Shown here in pieces: positions 27,774 to 36,473 of a stretch of DNA of 64,000 nucleotides. This DNA comes from an uncultured Oscillibacter sp. (GTDB taxonomy: Bacteria > Bacillota > Clostridia > Oscillospirales > Oscillospiraceae). Numbering within the stretch: position 1 is the stretch's first letter; each line of letters starts with the position of its first letter. Both the position numbers and the translations under genes were made by a program. The stretch is from contig CAJKKQ010000014.1 in assembly GCA_905200545.1 (NCBI GenBank), positions 3,510-67,509 of the forward strand. The letters are read 5' to 3'. The notes beneath the pieces are model-generated. The model was given only the letters and a program-made list of their open reading frames with translations. It was not told the DNA's origin and made no database searches.

Positions 27774-29653
27774 GCCCGGAAACGCTGATACGGGGCTTTT
27801 TTGCCCTGTTGCTCTCCGGCGCCCTGGCGCTGGGGCTTTACTCCCGGGATGAACGGGAATCCCAGACGGATTCACACCTGCGCTACGCCCCCATCTTCCC
27901 TGCCATGCTGCTGCCTTTCTTCTTTGCTGCGGTGCTGCTGGGCTACCCCGTCCTGCAGTATTCTGACACCATTCAGAAGAAATTTCTCTCCCTGTCCTTT
28001 TCCATCTTCCTTCATATCAGTATCTACTACCTGCTTTTGATGGCACTGCTGCCCCTGCTGCGCCGGACCCTCCGTGCCCGCAGCTGCGCGCTTCTCTGGC
28101 TGCTGCCAAATTACCTCTATCTGACCCTGCAAAGCCCCATGCAACTCTCCCGCCCGCTCTGGGCACTCTCTGTACCGGACCGGGCTTTGAGAATCTTCTG
28201 TATGCTCTGGTTTGCGGGGGCCTTTGCCGTCCTGGGGTGGAACCTGCTCTCCCACCTGCTCTTTCGCCGGAGGATTCTGAGAGCCGCCCGGCCTGTCACG
28301 GACCCGGAAATCCTGTCTCTCTGGGAATCGGAGCAGAAATCCGCCGGGTTCAAAAAAGCGGGCTACCGCCTGGTGGTCTCCCCCCAGGTCCGCACCCCCC
28401 TGTCCATCGGCTTTTTCCTCCCATCTGTCCGGGTGGTGCTGCCGAAGCAATCTTATGCCCCCGATGACCTGTCCCTGATCTTCCGCCACGAGCTGGTGCA
28501 CATCGGGCGACAGGACTGCTGGAACAAATTCTTTCTGGCATTCTGTACCGCTGTCTGCTGGTTCAACCCCCTGATGTGGCTGGCCATGCGCCGCAGCGCC
28601 GACGATCTGGAGCTTAGCTGTGACGAAGCCGTGCTGCGGGACGCCGCTCCGGAGACCCGCCAAGAGTACGCCCGTCTGCTGCTGCAGACTGCCGGAGACG
28701 AGCGGGGCTTCACCACCTGCCTGTCCGCCTCTGCCAATTCTCTGCGCTACCGGCTGTGCAATGTGGTCAAGCCCCGCAGCCGCAGCCGCGGCATCGGGGT
28801 GATGAGCCTGATCTTTTTTCTCCTGATCATCAGCTGTGGGTATGTGACCATCGCCTACGGCTCCGGCACCGGAGAAACATACATCTTCTCTTCTCAGGAT
28901 GCCGCGGCGTTTGACCTCACCGGCACCAGTCTCAAAATCGACGGCAAATACAGTTCCCACGATTGCGCTGATCCGGAGGCGCTGAATCGCTATCTTTCCT
29001 CCCTGCAATTCCAGGAGATTGCAGGAAACTTTACCTTCTCCACCGAGAAACAGGAGCTGGCCCTCACCTACCGCACACCAAGCGGTACCCGCTGGGTCAA
29101 TCTCAGTGAGCACGCACTGTCGGTCGCCAACTCCGGCGCGGGGAAAACCACATGTCTCACTGCCTCCCCGGTGGATTGGGACTATATCGCCTCCATCTTC
29201 ACCGCTGAGCCCATGGAAGTACCGCAGCTGATGGTATTCCTGCAAAGCAGCGACACTGAGAATTTCGGCTGGTGGGATTATGCCGTCACCCGGGTCCTCT
29301 CCTGCACCTCGGACGGAGTCCCCCTGGGGGCACCCAAAGTCATGCACGGAGGCTCCGGCAGTCTGGGCGGTTATGATCTCACCGGCGTGCGGCTATACTT
29401 CCTGCCCCCAGGGTACTACCCGGAGGATCCTATGGAGATAGGCGGAGCCCTGACCCCCTCTGCCTGCACCATTCAGATCTCCGACTGGGAGCGTACGCAG
29501 TTTGATACCCTCTCCGCGGAGGCTGCGGAGGATGCCCTGGTACTGCCTCCGCCCCCGTACGGCGCCCATTACACCGTGGATGCCACCCTGGAAGTGGGAA
29601 ACACCATCTACGAGATGCGCTACTTCTTCGATATCGAACCGTCGGAAACATAG
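27770..29653 (+). CDS. M56 family (BlaR1-like) membrane metallopeptidase
   Basis: The 627-residue protein has about four N-terminal membrane segments, a zinc site HELVH (His240, Glu241, His244) with the downstream DDLELSCDEAVL helix, and a further membrane segment (GIGVMSLIFFLLIISCGYVTIA). The extracytoplasmic C-terminal region of about 250 residues is not an evident penicillin-binding sensor: no STxK/KTG set is visible. The sensed ligand is thus probably not a beta-lactam by the BlaR1 route. It is translationally coupled to the BlaI-type repressor. Confidence 0.88.
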   Translation: MSPETLIRGFFALLLSGALALGLYSRDERESQTDSHLRYAPIFPAMLLPFFFAAVLLGYPVLQYSDTIQKKFLSLSFSIFLHISIYYLLLMALLPLLRRTLRARSCALLWLLPNYLYLTLQSPMQLSRPLWALSVPDRALRIFCMLWFAGAFAVLGWNLLSHLLFRRRILRAARPVTDPEILSLWESEQKSAGFKKAGYRLVVSPQVRTPLSIGFFLPSVRVVLPKQSYAPDDLSLIFRHELVHIGRQDCWNKFFLAFCTAVCWFNPLMWLAMRRSADDLELSCDEAVLRDAAPETRQEYARLLLQTAGDERGFTTCLSASANSLRYRLCNVVKPRSRSRGIGVMSLIFFLLIISCGYVTIAYGSGTGETYIFSSQDAAAFDLTGTSLKIDGKYSSHDCADPEALNRYLSSLQFQEIAGNFTFSTEKQELALTYRTPSGTRWVNLSEHALSVANSGAGKTTCLTASPVDWDYIASIFTAEPMEVPQLMVFLQSSDTENFGWWDYAVTRVLSCTSDGVPLGAPKVMHGGSGSLGGYDLTGVRLYFLPPGYYPEDPMEIGGALTPSACTIQISDWERTQFDTLSAEAAEDALVLPPPPYGAHYTVDATLEVGNTIYEMRYFFDIEPSET

Positions 29654-29690
29654 AAAAAGCCGGATGGAATGATTCCATCCGGCTTTTTTG
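29654..29690. terminator. bidirectional intrinsic terminator
   Basis: A stem of AAAAGCCGGATGGAAT with ATTCCATCCGGCTTTT (29655-29670 with 29672-29687) has a 1-nt centre and T-runs on both strands. It serves the M56 gene and the converging larA gene. Confidence 0.92.
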
Positions 29691-29697
29691 ATTTGCC

Positions 29698-30990
29698 TTA
29701 CGCAAACTTGGGCAGGGTGTTGGCGCCGTGGGGCATCAGCGTAGCCCGCAGATCCTTGCCGCCGTTGAGCTCCCGGGACAGTGCCAGAGCCTCGTCCAGG
29801 GTCTTGACCACGTGGATCTTGGAGGTGCCGAAGTCGGCCTGATCCATACCGGTGACGGCAATCATATGATACTTCTCGGCGCTCTCGGCAAAGAGGTAGC
29901 CGATAAAAGCACCGATGGAGAAGTTCTCCCGCAGAGCCTTCTCCCGATCCAGCATGGTGGGATAACCGGCAATCTGCTGCTGCGTATCAGCATTACCGAA
30001 GCCTTCCTCGGAGCGGGTCACCAGAATGATGGTTCCGCCGTCTTCCACCACCTCCAAAGCGTTGCAGAGGGTCTTGATGGTCTGGTAGAAGTTCAGATCC
30101 TTGGGGAAGCCGCCTGCGCTGGCGATGACCAGAGGGGTCTTCTCCTTGGCCGGCACGCCGTACATCCGATCCACCAGGTCGCAGGCCGCCCGGTGTGCGG
30201 TGACCCAGTTGCCGGCAAAGGCAGCAATGATCTGCTGATCGTCGTTGACCACCACGTTCACCAGGAAGGTGGGGTTGGCCATGGAACAGGCCTCCATCAT
30301 GTCGGCGTGAACCGGGTTGGTCTCATTCATGTTGGCACTGCGGACATTGGGATTGGAGCCGCTGCCAATACCGGGGTTCAGGGCCAGGTTGTGGTTTTTC
30401 ATAATGGTCTCCCGGCCGGCGATCCCTGGCAGGACGCTCTTGCGGCCACCGCCGAAGCCGGCCATGAAGTGGTACACCACACCGCCGGTGAGGATGATCT
30501 TGTCGCACGCCAGGGCACGCTTGTCCAGCCATACCGGGGTGCCCCGGGTGGTGGTTCCTACATAGGTGAGGTTGTCCTGGTCGGTGCACACGTGATCCAC
30601 CAGCTCGATCCGGTCATAAACCTCACGGGTCACCAAGCCCATGTGCTCCTCCGGCGTCTGGCGGCGGTGCGTGCCGGTGGCGGAGATAATCAGCATGTCC
30701 TCATCCCGGATGCCGGCGGACTCCAGCTCCGCGATCAGAATGGGAATATAGGTCTCCGGAGACTGCCAGCGGCGGGTGACGTCGGAGATGACGATGCACA
30801 CCTTGTCCCCGGCCTTCACCAGCTCCTTCAGCGGCGCGGAGTCGATGGGATGATCCAGGGCATAGCGGATGTGCTCCGCCGGCGTCCGCTGGGGCAGATC
30901 CAGCCGATTGGGCTCCAGCTCCGCCGCAATCAGCTCCGGGGGCAGATGAACCTCAAATTCCTCCGTTCCGCATTTCATAGGTTCTGCCAT
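29698..30990 (-). CDS. larA: nickel-dependent lactate racemase family protein (LarA-like)
   Basis: The 430-residue protein matches LarA-type 2-hydroxyacid racemases, which use the nickel-pincer nucleotide (NPN) cofactor. Visible motifs are SDVTRRWQSP (nucleotide and substrate loop), GTHRRQTPEEH and DHVCTD (His ligands), and GGGRKSVLPG with the cofactor-attaching Lys. The ATG at 30990 fits the family N-terminus; an in-frame GTG four codons earlier is too close to the AAAGGA site. The LarB, LarC and LarE cofactor genes are not in this window. Substrate may differ from lactate. Confidence 0.88.
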   Translation of the reverse strand: MAEPMKCGTEEFEVHLPPELIAAELEPNRLDLPQRTPAEHIRYALDHPIDSAPLKELVKAGDKVCIVISDVTRRWQSPETYIPILIAELESAGIRDEDMLIISATGTHRRQTPEEHMGLVTREVYDRIELVDHVCTDQDNLTYVGTTTRGTPVWLDKRALACDKIILTGGVVYHFMAGFGGGRKSVLPGIAGRETIMKNHNLALNPGIGSGSNPNVRSANMNETNPVHADMMEACSMANPTFLVNVVVNDDQQIIAAFAGNWVTAHRAACDLVDRMYGVPAKEKTPLVIASAGGFPKDLNFYQTIKTLCNALEVVEDGGTIILVTRSEEGFGNADTQQQIAGYPTMLDREKALRENFSIGAFIGYLFAESAEKYHMIAVTGMDQADFGTSKIHVVKTLDEALALSRELNGGKDLRATLMPHGANTLPKFA

Positions 30991-31049
30991 ATGGAAGATC
31001 ACGTTCCTTTCCAAATACCACGCTTTGCGCGGCAGAATTTTCTCCCCAT

Positions 31050-31078
31050 AGTATAGCGCTCTCACGTCAAAAAGTCGA
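31050..31078 (-). promoter_or_regulatory. probable larA promoter
   Basis: On the minus strand TCGACT (31078-31073), a 17-bp spacer and TATACT (31055-31050) lie about 60 bp before the start codon. Confidence 0.5.
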
Positions 31079-31098
31079 GCATGTTTTCTGCAAATCCA

Positions 31099-31134
31099 CA
31101 AAAGACCCCGGACAGACAGAGGTCTGTCCGGGGT
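31099..31134 (-). terminator. intrinsic terminator after the PBP gene
   Basis: A 13-bp perfect stem ACCCCGGACAGAC/GTCTGTCCGGGGT (31105-31117 with 31122-31134) is followed on the minus strand by CTTTTG. Confidence 0.82.
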
Positions 31135-31152
31135 GCGCTTTTCCAATCGAAA

Positions 31153-32517
31153 TCAATATCCGTTGACCATGATATCCAGCACTTTTCCGGCCACGGTGCC
31201 AGCCACAGAGGAGCCGCCGCCGCCGTTTTCCACCAGCACCACAAAGGCGTAGGGAGTGTCTTCGTTGCGCAGGAACCCGGCGAACCAGGCATGGGGCGTC
31301 TCGCCCTCCCCCACCTCCGCGGTACCGGACTTGGCACAGATGTCCATATTGGGGAAGCGGCCGGTTCCGTAGGTGCGTTCCACGTTCTCCGCCATCATAT
31401 CCGCCATCTGGGCAGCAGTGTCGGAGGCGATCAACGTCCCGGTGTGACGGGTCAAATGGGGCAGGGACGGCAGGCCCAGAGAGCTCACGGTCTTTTCAAT
31501 GAGATAGGGCTTGGCGGCCTTTCCGCCATTTGCAATCGCCCCCATGTACACCATCAGGGCACAGGGATTCACCTGATCCTTGCCCTGGCCCACACCGGCC
31601 CAGCCCAACTGTCCGGCGGAGGCATCGTCAAAGGAGAATGTCCCCCGGGCGGTGGGCAGGCCATTGACGGAATAGCTGTCCGTCAAGCCGGCCTTCTCCG
31701 TGTACTTCTCCATCACATTGGCTCCCAGCTCCTCCGCCAGCTGAGCGAAGACCACATTGCAGGAATTAGCAAAAGCATCGTGGATGTCTTCCTGGCCGTG
31801 GGTACCGGAGCAGATGATGGTCTCATCGCCAATCTGTACCGAGCCCTCGCAGGTCCAGGTGCGGGAGAAAAGGTCCGGGATCTCCTCCATGGCCGCCGCC
31901 AGCGTCACCGTCTTGTAGACGGAGCCGGGGGTAAAGGAGGAGGACAGGAAACGGTTGAGATAAGCGCCCTCATAGCGCTCGTTGGTCTCGATGTCCTCCG
32001 GCACGTTCAGCGGATCGTAGCTGGGGGCAGAGACCATACACAAAATCTCGCCGGTTTTATAATTGTATACCGCCACAGTTCCCGCATGGCCGTTCAGCGC
32101 CTGATAGGCCTCATAATTGTACCGGGCATCGATGGTAAGATAGAGGTCGTTGCCCCGCTCCGCCCCGAACGCACCATTGAGAAGATCGTAGCCTGTGAGC
32201 TTGTCGGCAAAGGCATTCAGGGCACCGGTGCCGATGTTGCCCTGCAGGTCTCCCACCGCGTGGAGGGTGGCCTTGCGGACGGTGGCGTCGCTGTAATAGG
32301 TGCGCTCCCCGTTCTCCACCGTGGAGAGAATGTCTCCGTCCCGATCCAGAACGGTGCCGCTGGCCAGGACGCCGTTGGTATAGAGGTGGCTGTTGAATGC
32401 CGAGGAGGCCCAGCTGCCCCCCTGGGTGAAATACTTCCACAAAAAGATGCCCATTCCCAGCGCCAGGGCCAGGGCCAGAGCCAGACAGACCACGGCACGC
32501 CGCTCAATCTTCCGCAT
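31153..32517 (-). CDS. penicillin-binding protein (class B-like transpeptidase)
   Basis: The 454-residue protein has one N-terminal membrane anchor (residues ~8-28) and a transpeptidase domain. The catalytic motifs are SVYK (in FTPGSVYK), SCN and KSGTAE. It lacks a glycosyltransferase domain and the long dimerisation region of large class B PBPs. It resembles the PbpA-type enzymes encoded beside rodA in many Gram-positives. It overlaps the FHA-FtsW/RodA gene by 14 bp. Together they form a likely elongation- or division-type polymerase/transpeptidase pair. Confidence 0.92.
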   Translation of the reverse strand: MRKIERRAVVCLALALALALGMGIFLWKYFTQGGSWASSAFNSHLYTNGVLASGTVLDRDGDILSTVENGERTYYSDATVRKATLHAVGDLQGNIGTGALNAFADKLTGYDLLNGAFGAERGNDLYLTIDARYNYEAYQALNGHAGTVAVYNYKTGEILCMVSAPSYDPLNVPEDIETNERYEGAYLNRFLSSSFTPGSVYKTVTLAAAMEEIPDLFSRTWTCEGSVQIGDETIICSGTHGQEDIHDAFANSCNVVFAQLAEELGANVMEKYTEKAGLTDSYSVNGLPTARGTFSFDDASAGQLGWAGVGQGKDQVNPCALMVYMGAIANGGKAAKPYLIEKTVSSLGLPSLPHLTRHTGTLIASDTAAQMADMMAENVERTYGTGRFPNMDICAKSGTAEVGEGETPHAWFAGFLRNEDTPYAFVVLVENGGGGSSVAGTVAGKVLDIMVNGY

Positions 32518-34330
32518 GATCCGCCTCCTCTCTTTCCTCCATGCCGAAGGGATCCTCCACCGGGGCCGCCCGGCGGTGGGCCTCCTCCGTCAGCTGCCGC
32601 TGGGGCGCCCGCCGGATCGCGAAACTGGCATTCTCACGGGTATCCGTGGCCTTCAAAAATGCCAGCAGTCCCCAGGCAGACATCATGGCGGAGCCGCCGT
32701 TGGAGACAAAGGGGAAGGTCACGCCCGTCAGGGGCAGCAGATCCACGGAACCGAACACGTTTAGGCAGGTCTGGAACACCAGCAGCGAACCTGCAGCACA
32801 GGCGGCAATCGTATAGAAGCTGGATCTGCCCACCCGGATGGTTCGCACGGCAAAAAAGGCCAGCACAATGATGGAGGCCACCGCCAGTACGGCGATGATC
32901 AGCCCCCACTCCTCGCAGAGCATGCCGAAAACCAGATCCGTATCCGCTGCGGCCACCCGGTGGAGCCAGCCCTCCCCGGCTCCCATGCCCAAAAGGCCGC
33001 CGGAGGCGGCAGCGGACATGGTGCGGGTCTGCTGATAGCCGGTGGTGGAGGCTGCCTCCCAAGCATGGCCCCAGGTGGCAAAGCGGTCCAGAATGTAAGG
33101 CTTAAAGGTTACGATCAGCCCTGCGCCGAACACGGCCCCGCCGCAGATGAGAGACAGTGTCGCCCAGTCCCCGGACCGGAGGTAGGCGATCACCAAAAAC
33201 GTGATGAAGAAGATGGCCGCCGTGCCGAAATCGCTCATAATGCCCAGCAGCCCGATGCAAACGCCGGTGAGGACGATGAACAGCGTCAGATTCCGGCGGC
33301 GGAAGAGCCGCTCCAGGGTGGCGGATCCGGCAAAGATATAGCAGATTTTGGCGATCTCTGAGGGCTGGAAGGACATCCCCCCCAGAGAGATCCAGTTGAC
33401 GGCGCCGTACTTGCGGTTGCCCACCACCAGGGTGATGCCCAGAAGCCCGATGGCCGCCGCCGCCATCAGCCAGCGGTAGCGCTGGACCCGGGAAAGATCC
33501 CGCAGGAAAATGCCCAGCACCAAAAACAGCCCCAATCCCAGCAAAATCGCCAAAAACTGCTTGAAAAGGCTCTCCTGGGCACTGGAAGCCGTCACCGACA
33601 GGGACAATGTGCACAGGAAAAAGGCGATGGTCTCCAACTCAAAGCCCACGCAGCGGGTTGCCCGCAGGGCCACAAAATACAGCCACATTAAAATGGTCAG
33701 TCCCAAAAAGGCCAGCGGGATGCCGACCGTTGCCTCGGAGCCCTCGGAGACAATCAGCTGCAGGCACGCCAAGACCTGGAACACCGTCAGCCACAAAAAG
33801 GAGGGCCAGATGGCAGCGGGACGCTCTGCCCGCCGGCGGGCCTCCAGCTCCTCCCGCTCCGCCACGGTCTGGGGCAGGAAGATCAGCGGTACGCCGCCCA
33901 GGGTAATGGTGTCTCCCAGCTTCACGGGGGCGGAGCCATTCACCGGCTCTCCGTTGACCTGCGTGCCGCCTTTGGAGTCCAGGTCATAGACCGTCCACTC
34001 CCCGCTCTCCCCCCGGCACAGTGCGGCGTGCTGACGGGAAATGCTGGGGTAATTCAAATAAATATCGGCGGACTTTCCCCGTCCGATGATATTCTCCCAA
34101 TGGGTCAGCAGCAGAGGCGTCCCGTTGGGCAGGCTCAGCTGCCCCCAGGTCTCCGGCGTATGGGGGATCCGCAGCAGTGAGCGCACCGCCCGCCACAGGA
34201 TCATGACTGCCAAAACCGGAAACAAAAACCGCACGAAAGCGGTGTACCACTCCCCTGCCACGGGGTATGCCGCCAGCAGCGCCGTCACCTGATTCAAAAG
34301 CGCCTGCAGCGGCATTGTGGTTCCATCCAC
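32504..34330 (-). CDS. FHA domain fused to an FtsW/RodA/SpoVE glycan polymerase
   Basis: The 608-residue protein starts with a membrane segment (~30-50) and then an FHA phosphothreonine-binding domain (~75-150). The key FHA residues are kept: Gly83-Arg84, Ser98, His101 and Asn126 (motifs IIGRGKS, SISRQHA, QVNG). A ~10-helix SEDS domain follows from about residue 170, with typical segments such as NRKYGAVNWISLGGMSFQPSEIAKI, in pieces, and FVSNGGSAM. SEDS proteins polymerise lipid II with a cognate class B PBP, here the overlapping downstream gene. Start is GTG at 34330 after AGGAGG. The fusion suggests Ser/Thr-kinase control of wall synthesis. Confidence 0.92.
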   Translation of the reverse strand: MDGTTMPLQALLNQVTALLAAYPVAGEWYTAFVRFLFPVLAVMILWRAVRSLLRIPHTPETWGQLSLPNGTPLLLTHWENIIGRGKSADIYLNYPSISRQHAALCRGESGEWTVYDLDSKGGTQVNGEPVNGSAPVKLGDTITLGGVPLIFLPQTVAEREELEARRRAERPAAIWPSFLWLTVFQVLACLQLIVSEGSEATVGIPLAFLGLTILMWLYFVALRATRCVGFELETIAFFLCTLSLSVTASSAQESLFKQFLAILLGLGLFLVLGIFLRDLSRVQRYRWLMAAAAIGLLGITLVVGNRKYGAVNWISLGGMSFQPSEIAKICYIFAGSATLERLFRRRNLTLFIVLTGVCIGLLGIMSDFGTAAIFFITFLVIAYLRSGDWATLSLICGGAVFGAGLIVTFKPYILDRFATWGHAWEAASTTGYQQTRTMSAAASGGLLGMGAGEGWLHRVAAADTDLVFGMLCEEWGLIIAVLAVASIIVLAFFAVRTIRVGRSSFYTIAACAAGSLLVFQTCLNVFGSVDLLPLTGVTFPFVSNGGSAMMSAWGLLAFLKATDTRENASFAIRRAPQRQLTEEAHRRAAPVEDPFGMEEREEADHAED

Positions 34331-34368
34331 GCGCTCCGCCTCCTTTCATTTTTTCAAAAAGTACATGT

Positions 34369-34397
34369 AGTATAGCATTTTTTGTGGGACGTGTACA
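34369..34397 (-). promoter_or_regulatory. promoter of the FHA-FtsW/PBP operon
   Basis: On the minus strand TGTACA (34397-34392), a 17-bp spacer and TATACT (34374-34369) lie about 40 bp before the GTG start. Confidence 0.55.
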
Positions 34398-34448
34398 GCC
34401 CCGCATTGCTTTTCCGCACATTTTCCAGCGGGAATTTCACATTAACTC

Positions 34449-34477
34449 TTGACCTTCCGTGTAAAATCCATTAAAAT
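34449..34477 (+). promoter_or_regulatory. promoter of the second radical SAM gene
   Basis: TTGACC (34449-34454), a 17-bp spacer and TAAAAT (34472-34477) lie about 85 bp before the start codon. Confidence 0.6.
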
Positions 34478-34563
34478 ATTTGAGCGTGCATGAAAACTTC
34501 TAAAAAAGTCTATGCCGACTTTTACCAGTTTTGCCGATATATCATCACGAAAGGCCGATCAAC

Positions 34564-35451
34564 ATGAATCATCCCTACAAGACGCGGGAGGGCGGCGCCA
34601 CGGTGACAATCTTCGTCCCCTATGATTGTAAGAACCATTGCCCTTTCTGCATCAATAAAGGAGAGTATGCGGATCTGACGGGTTTCTCTGCGGAGAAGAT
34701 CTGCCAGAGCATCCGCCGGATGGACGCCATCACGCCGTATTGTGATTTTGTCTTCACCGGCGGCGAGCCCCTGGCGGATTTGGACACTCTCCAGATGATG
34801 CTGGACGAGATCCCCACCACCCACAAGGTCTATATCAATACCACCCTCCCTGTTTCCGAGCACACCACGGAGGAGGATATCCTGGCCTTTGCCCAGCGCA
34901 ACAAGGACAAAATCACCTGCATCAATGTCTCCCGGCATATGCAGAAGTACGTGGTGGAATCCAACGACTCCCTGCTGGCCCGGCTGCCCGTTCCCTTCCG
35001 GATCAACTGTGTGCTTTACAAGAACTATCCCGCTGAAAACCTGGTGCCCTATATGGAGCGCTTCCGCAAGATCCCCGGCGCCTCCATCCAGTTCCGCTTC
35101 GACTACACCGCCACCACCCCCGAAAACCTCTATGAGGAGGAGGGTGACAAGATCCTCCATGATCTCAAGCAGGTGGCCCGGTACACCGGACTGGACGGCT
35201 GCCGGATGCGCTGCGGCTTCCATTTCGATTACAAGGGCATGGAACTGACCTATCACAAGACCCTGCCCTATTCTACCATCGTGGAGACCGATCCCACCGA
35301 TGGCGTCACCTATGATATCCTCTATGATATCCTCATCAAGCAAAACGGCGACATCCACTCCGACTGGGACGGCACCATGATGGACGTGGACGCCTATGAG
35401 AAAGTGGTCTTCGAGCCCTATGACCTGAAGTGGCTGGCTCGGATCGCCTAA
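34564..35451 (+). CDS. radical SAM protein of unknown substrate
   Basis: The 295-residue protein has the cluster motif C22-x3-C26-x2-C29 (CKNHCPFC) very near its N-terminus and a GGEP motif (FTGGEPLADL). The C-terminal part contains few cysteines (GCRMRCGF), so an extra Fe-S domain is doubtful. It is a compact, single-domain radical SAM enzyme. The ATG at 34564 has AAAGG at a 9-bp spacing. It is a one-gene unit, with no neighbour that suggests a substrate; a weak terminator separates it from the ketopantoate reductase gene. Confidence 0.82.
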   Translation: MNHPYKTREGGATVTIFVPYDCKNHCPFCINKGEYADLTGFSAEKICQSIRRMDAITPYCDFVFTGGEPLADLDTLQMMLDEIPTTHKVYINTTLPVSEHTTEEDILAFAQRNKDKITCINVSRHMQKYVVESNDSLLARLPVPFRINCVLYKNYPAENLVPYMERFRKIPGASIQFRFDYTATTPENLYEEEGDKILHDLKQVARYTGLDGCRMRCGFHFDYKGMELTYHKTLPYSTIVETDPTDGVTYDILYDILIKQNGDIHSDWDGTMMDVDAYEKVVFEPYDLKWLARIA

Positions 35452-35470
35452 TCACATTCCACAAATTACG

Positions 35471-35503
35471 GAGCGGCGGAACATTCCGCCGCTCTTTCTT
35501 TCA
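35471..35503 (+). terminator. likely intrinsic terminator
   Basis: An 11-bp perfect stem GAGCGGCGGAA/TTCCGCCGCTC (35471-35481 with 35484-35494) has a short loop and is followed by TTTCTTTC. It overlaps the leader of the next gene. Confidence 0.7.
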
Positions 35504-35514
35504 GGAGGTCATCC

Positions 35515-36432
35515 ATGAAAAAGATTGAGACGGTAGGCATCATCGGGTTGGGCGCTCTGGGGACCCTATACGCCCACTTGTTCACAGAGGCGCTGGGCCC
35601 CGAGCACGTCCTCATTCTGGCGGACAAGGCCCGCACGGAGCGTTACCGCAGCCAGGAGCTGTGCTATAACGGCCACCCCTGCTCCTTCCATTACGAGGAT
35701 GCCGCCCAGCGGAAGGAGCCCGTGGATGTGCTGCTTTTCGCCGTGAAGTTCGGTGGTCTTCCCGCCGCCATAGAGTCTTGCCGTCATCTGGTAGGGCCGG
35801 AGACCACCCTCCTCTCGGTCCTCAACGGCATTGCCAGCGAGCCCATGCTGGGGCAGGCTTTCGGTCCGGAGAAAGTGGTCTGGTGCGTGGCCCAGAAGAT
35901 GTCTGCCAAGAAAGAGGGCAATCAGGTAACGGTGGATCCGGTGGGCGAGCCGGCCCTGGGGGTTCCTGCCGGGCAGGCGGACGATCACCTGCAGCGTCTG
36001 AGTGCCTTTTTTGACGTCATCCGCTTCCCCTACGTCCTTCACCCGGACATCCGCACCCACATGTGGAGTAAGCTCCTGTGCAACACCGGCTGCAACCAGG
36101 CCACCATGGTCTTCCAGTGCGGCTACGGCGGCGTACAGGTCCCCGGCAAAGCCCGGGATGCCATGCTGGGTGCCATGCGGGAGGTGGTGGCCGTGGCCAA
36201 TGCCGAGGGGGTAGCCCTGTCGGAGGCGGATATCGACGGGTGGCTTTCCATCATTGACCACTTCCCTGCTGACGGGGAACCCTCCATGCGCCAGGACGGC
36301 AAGGCCCACCGCAAAAGCGAGGTGGAGCTCTTCTCCGGTACCATCCGCCGTCTGGCCCAGCAGCACAATATCCCTGTTCCGGTAAATGAATGGTTTTATC
36401 AAACCATTCAGAATATGGAATCCCAATACTGA
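35515..36432 (+). CDS. panE: 2-dehydropantoate 2-reductase (ketopantoate reductase family)
   Basis: The 305-residue NADPH enzyme reduces ketopantoate to pantoate for coenzyme A synthesis, or acts on a related 2-oxoacid. The N-terminal Rossmann motif is GIIGLGALGTLYA. The family motif KLLCNTGCNQATMVFQ, with the catalytic Lys, and the C-terminal KSEVELFSGTIRRLAQQHNIPVPVN are clear. No other pantothenate genes are adjacent, so the substrate is assigned by family only. It ends at a strong bidirectional terminator facing selD. Confidence 0.88.
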   Translation: MKKIETVGIIGLGALGTLYAHLFTEALGPEHVLILADKARTERYRSQELCYNGHPCSFHYEDAAQRKEPVDVLLFAVKFGGLPAAIESCRHLVGPETTLLSVLNGIASEPMLGQAFGPEKVVWCVAQKMSAKKEGNQVTVDPVGEPALGVPAGQADDHLQRLSAFFDVIRFPYVLHPDIRTHMWSKLLCNTGCNQATMVFQCGYGGVQVPGKARDAMLGAMREVVAVANAEGVALSEADIDGWLSIIDHFPADGEPSMRQDGKAHRKSEVELFSGTIRRLAQQHNIPVPVNEWFYQTIQNMESQY

Positions 36433-36433
36433 G

Positions 36434-36468
36434 AAAAGGACGCTCCCAAAAGGAGCGTCCTTTTTTGA
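36434..36468. terminator. bidirectional intrinsic terminator
   Basis: A 13-bp perfect stem AAAAGGACGCTCC/GGAGCGTCCTTTT (36434-36446 with 36452-36464) has T-runs on both sides. It separates panE from the converging selD operon. Confidence 0.93.
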
Positions 36469-36473
36469 TTTCC

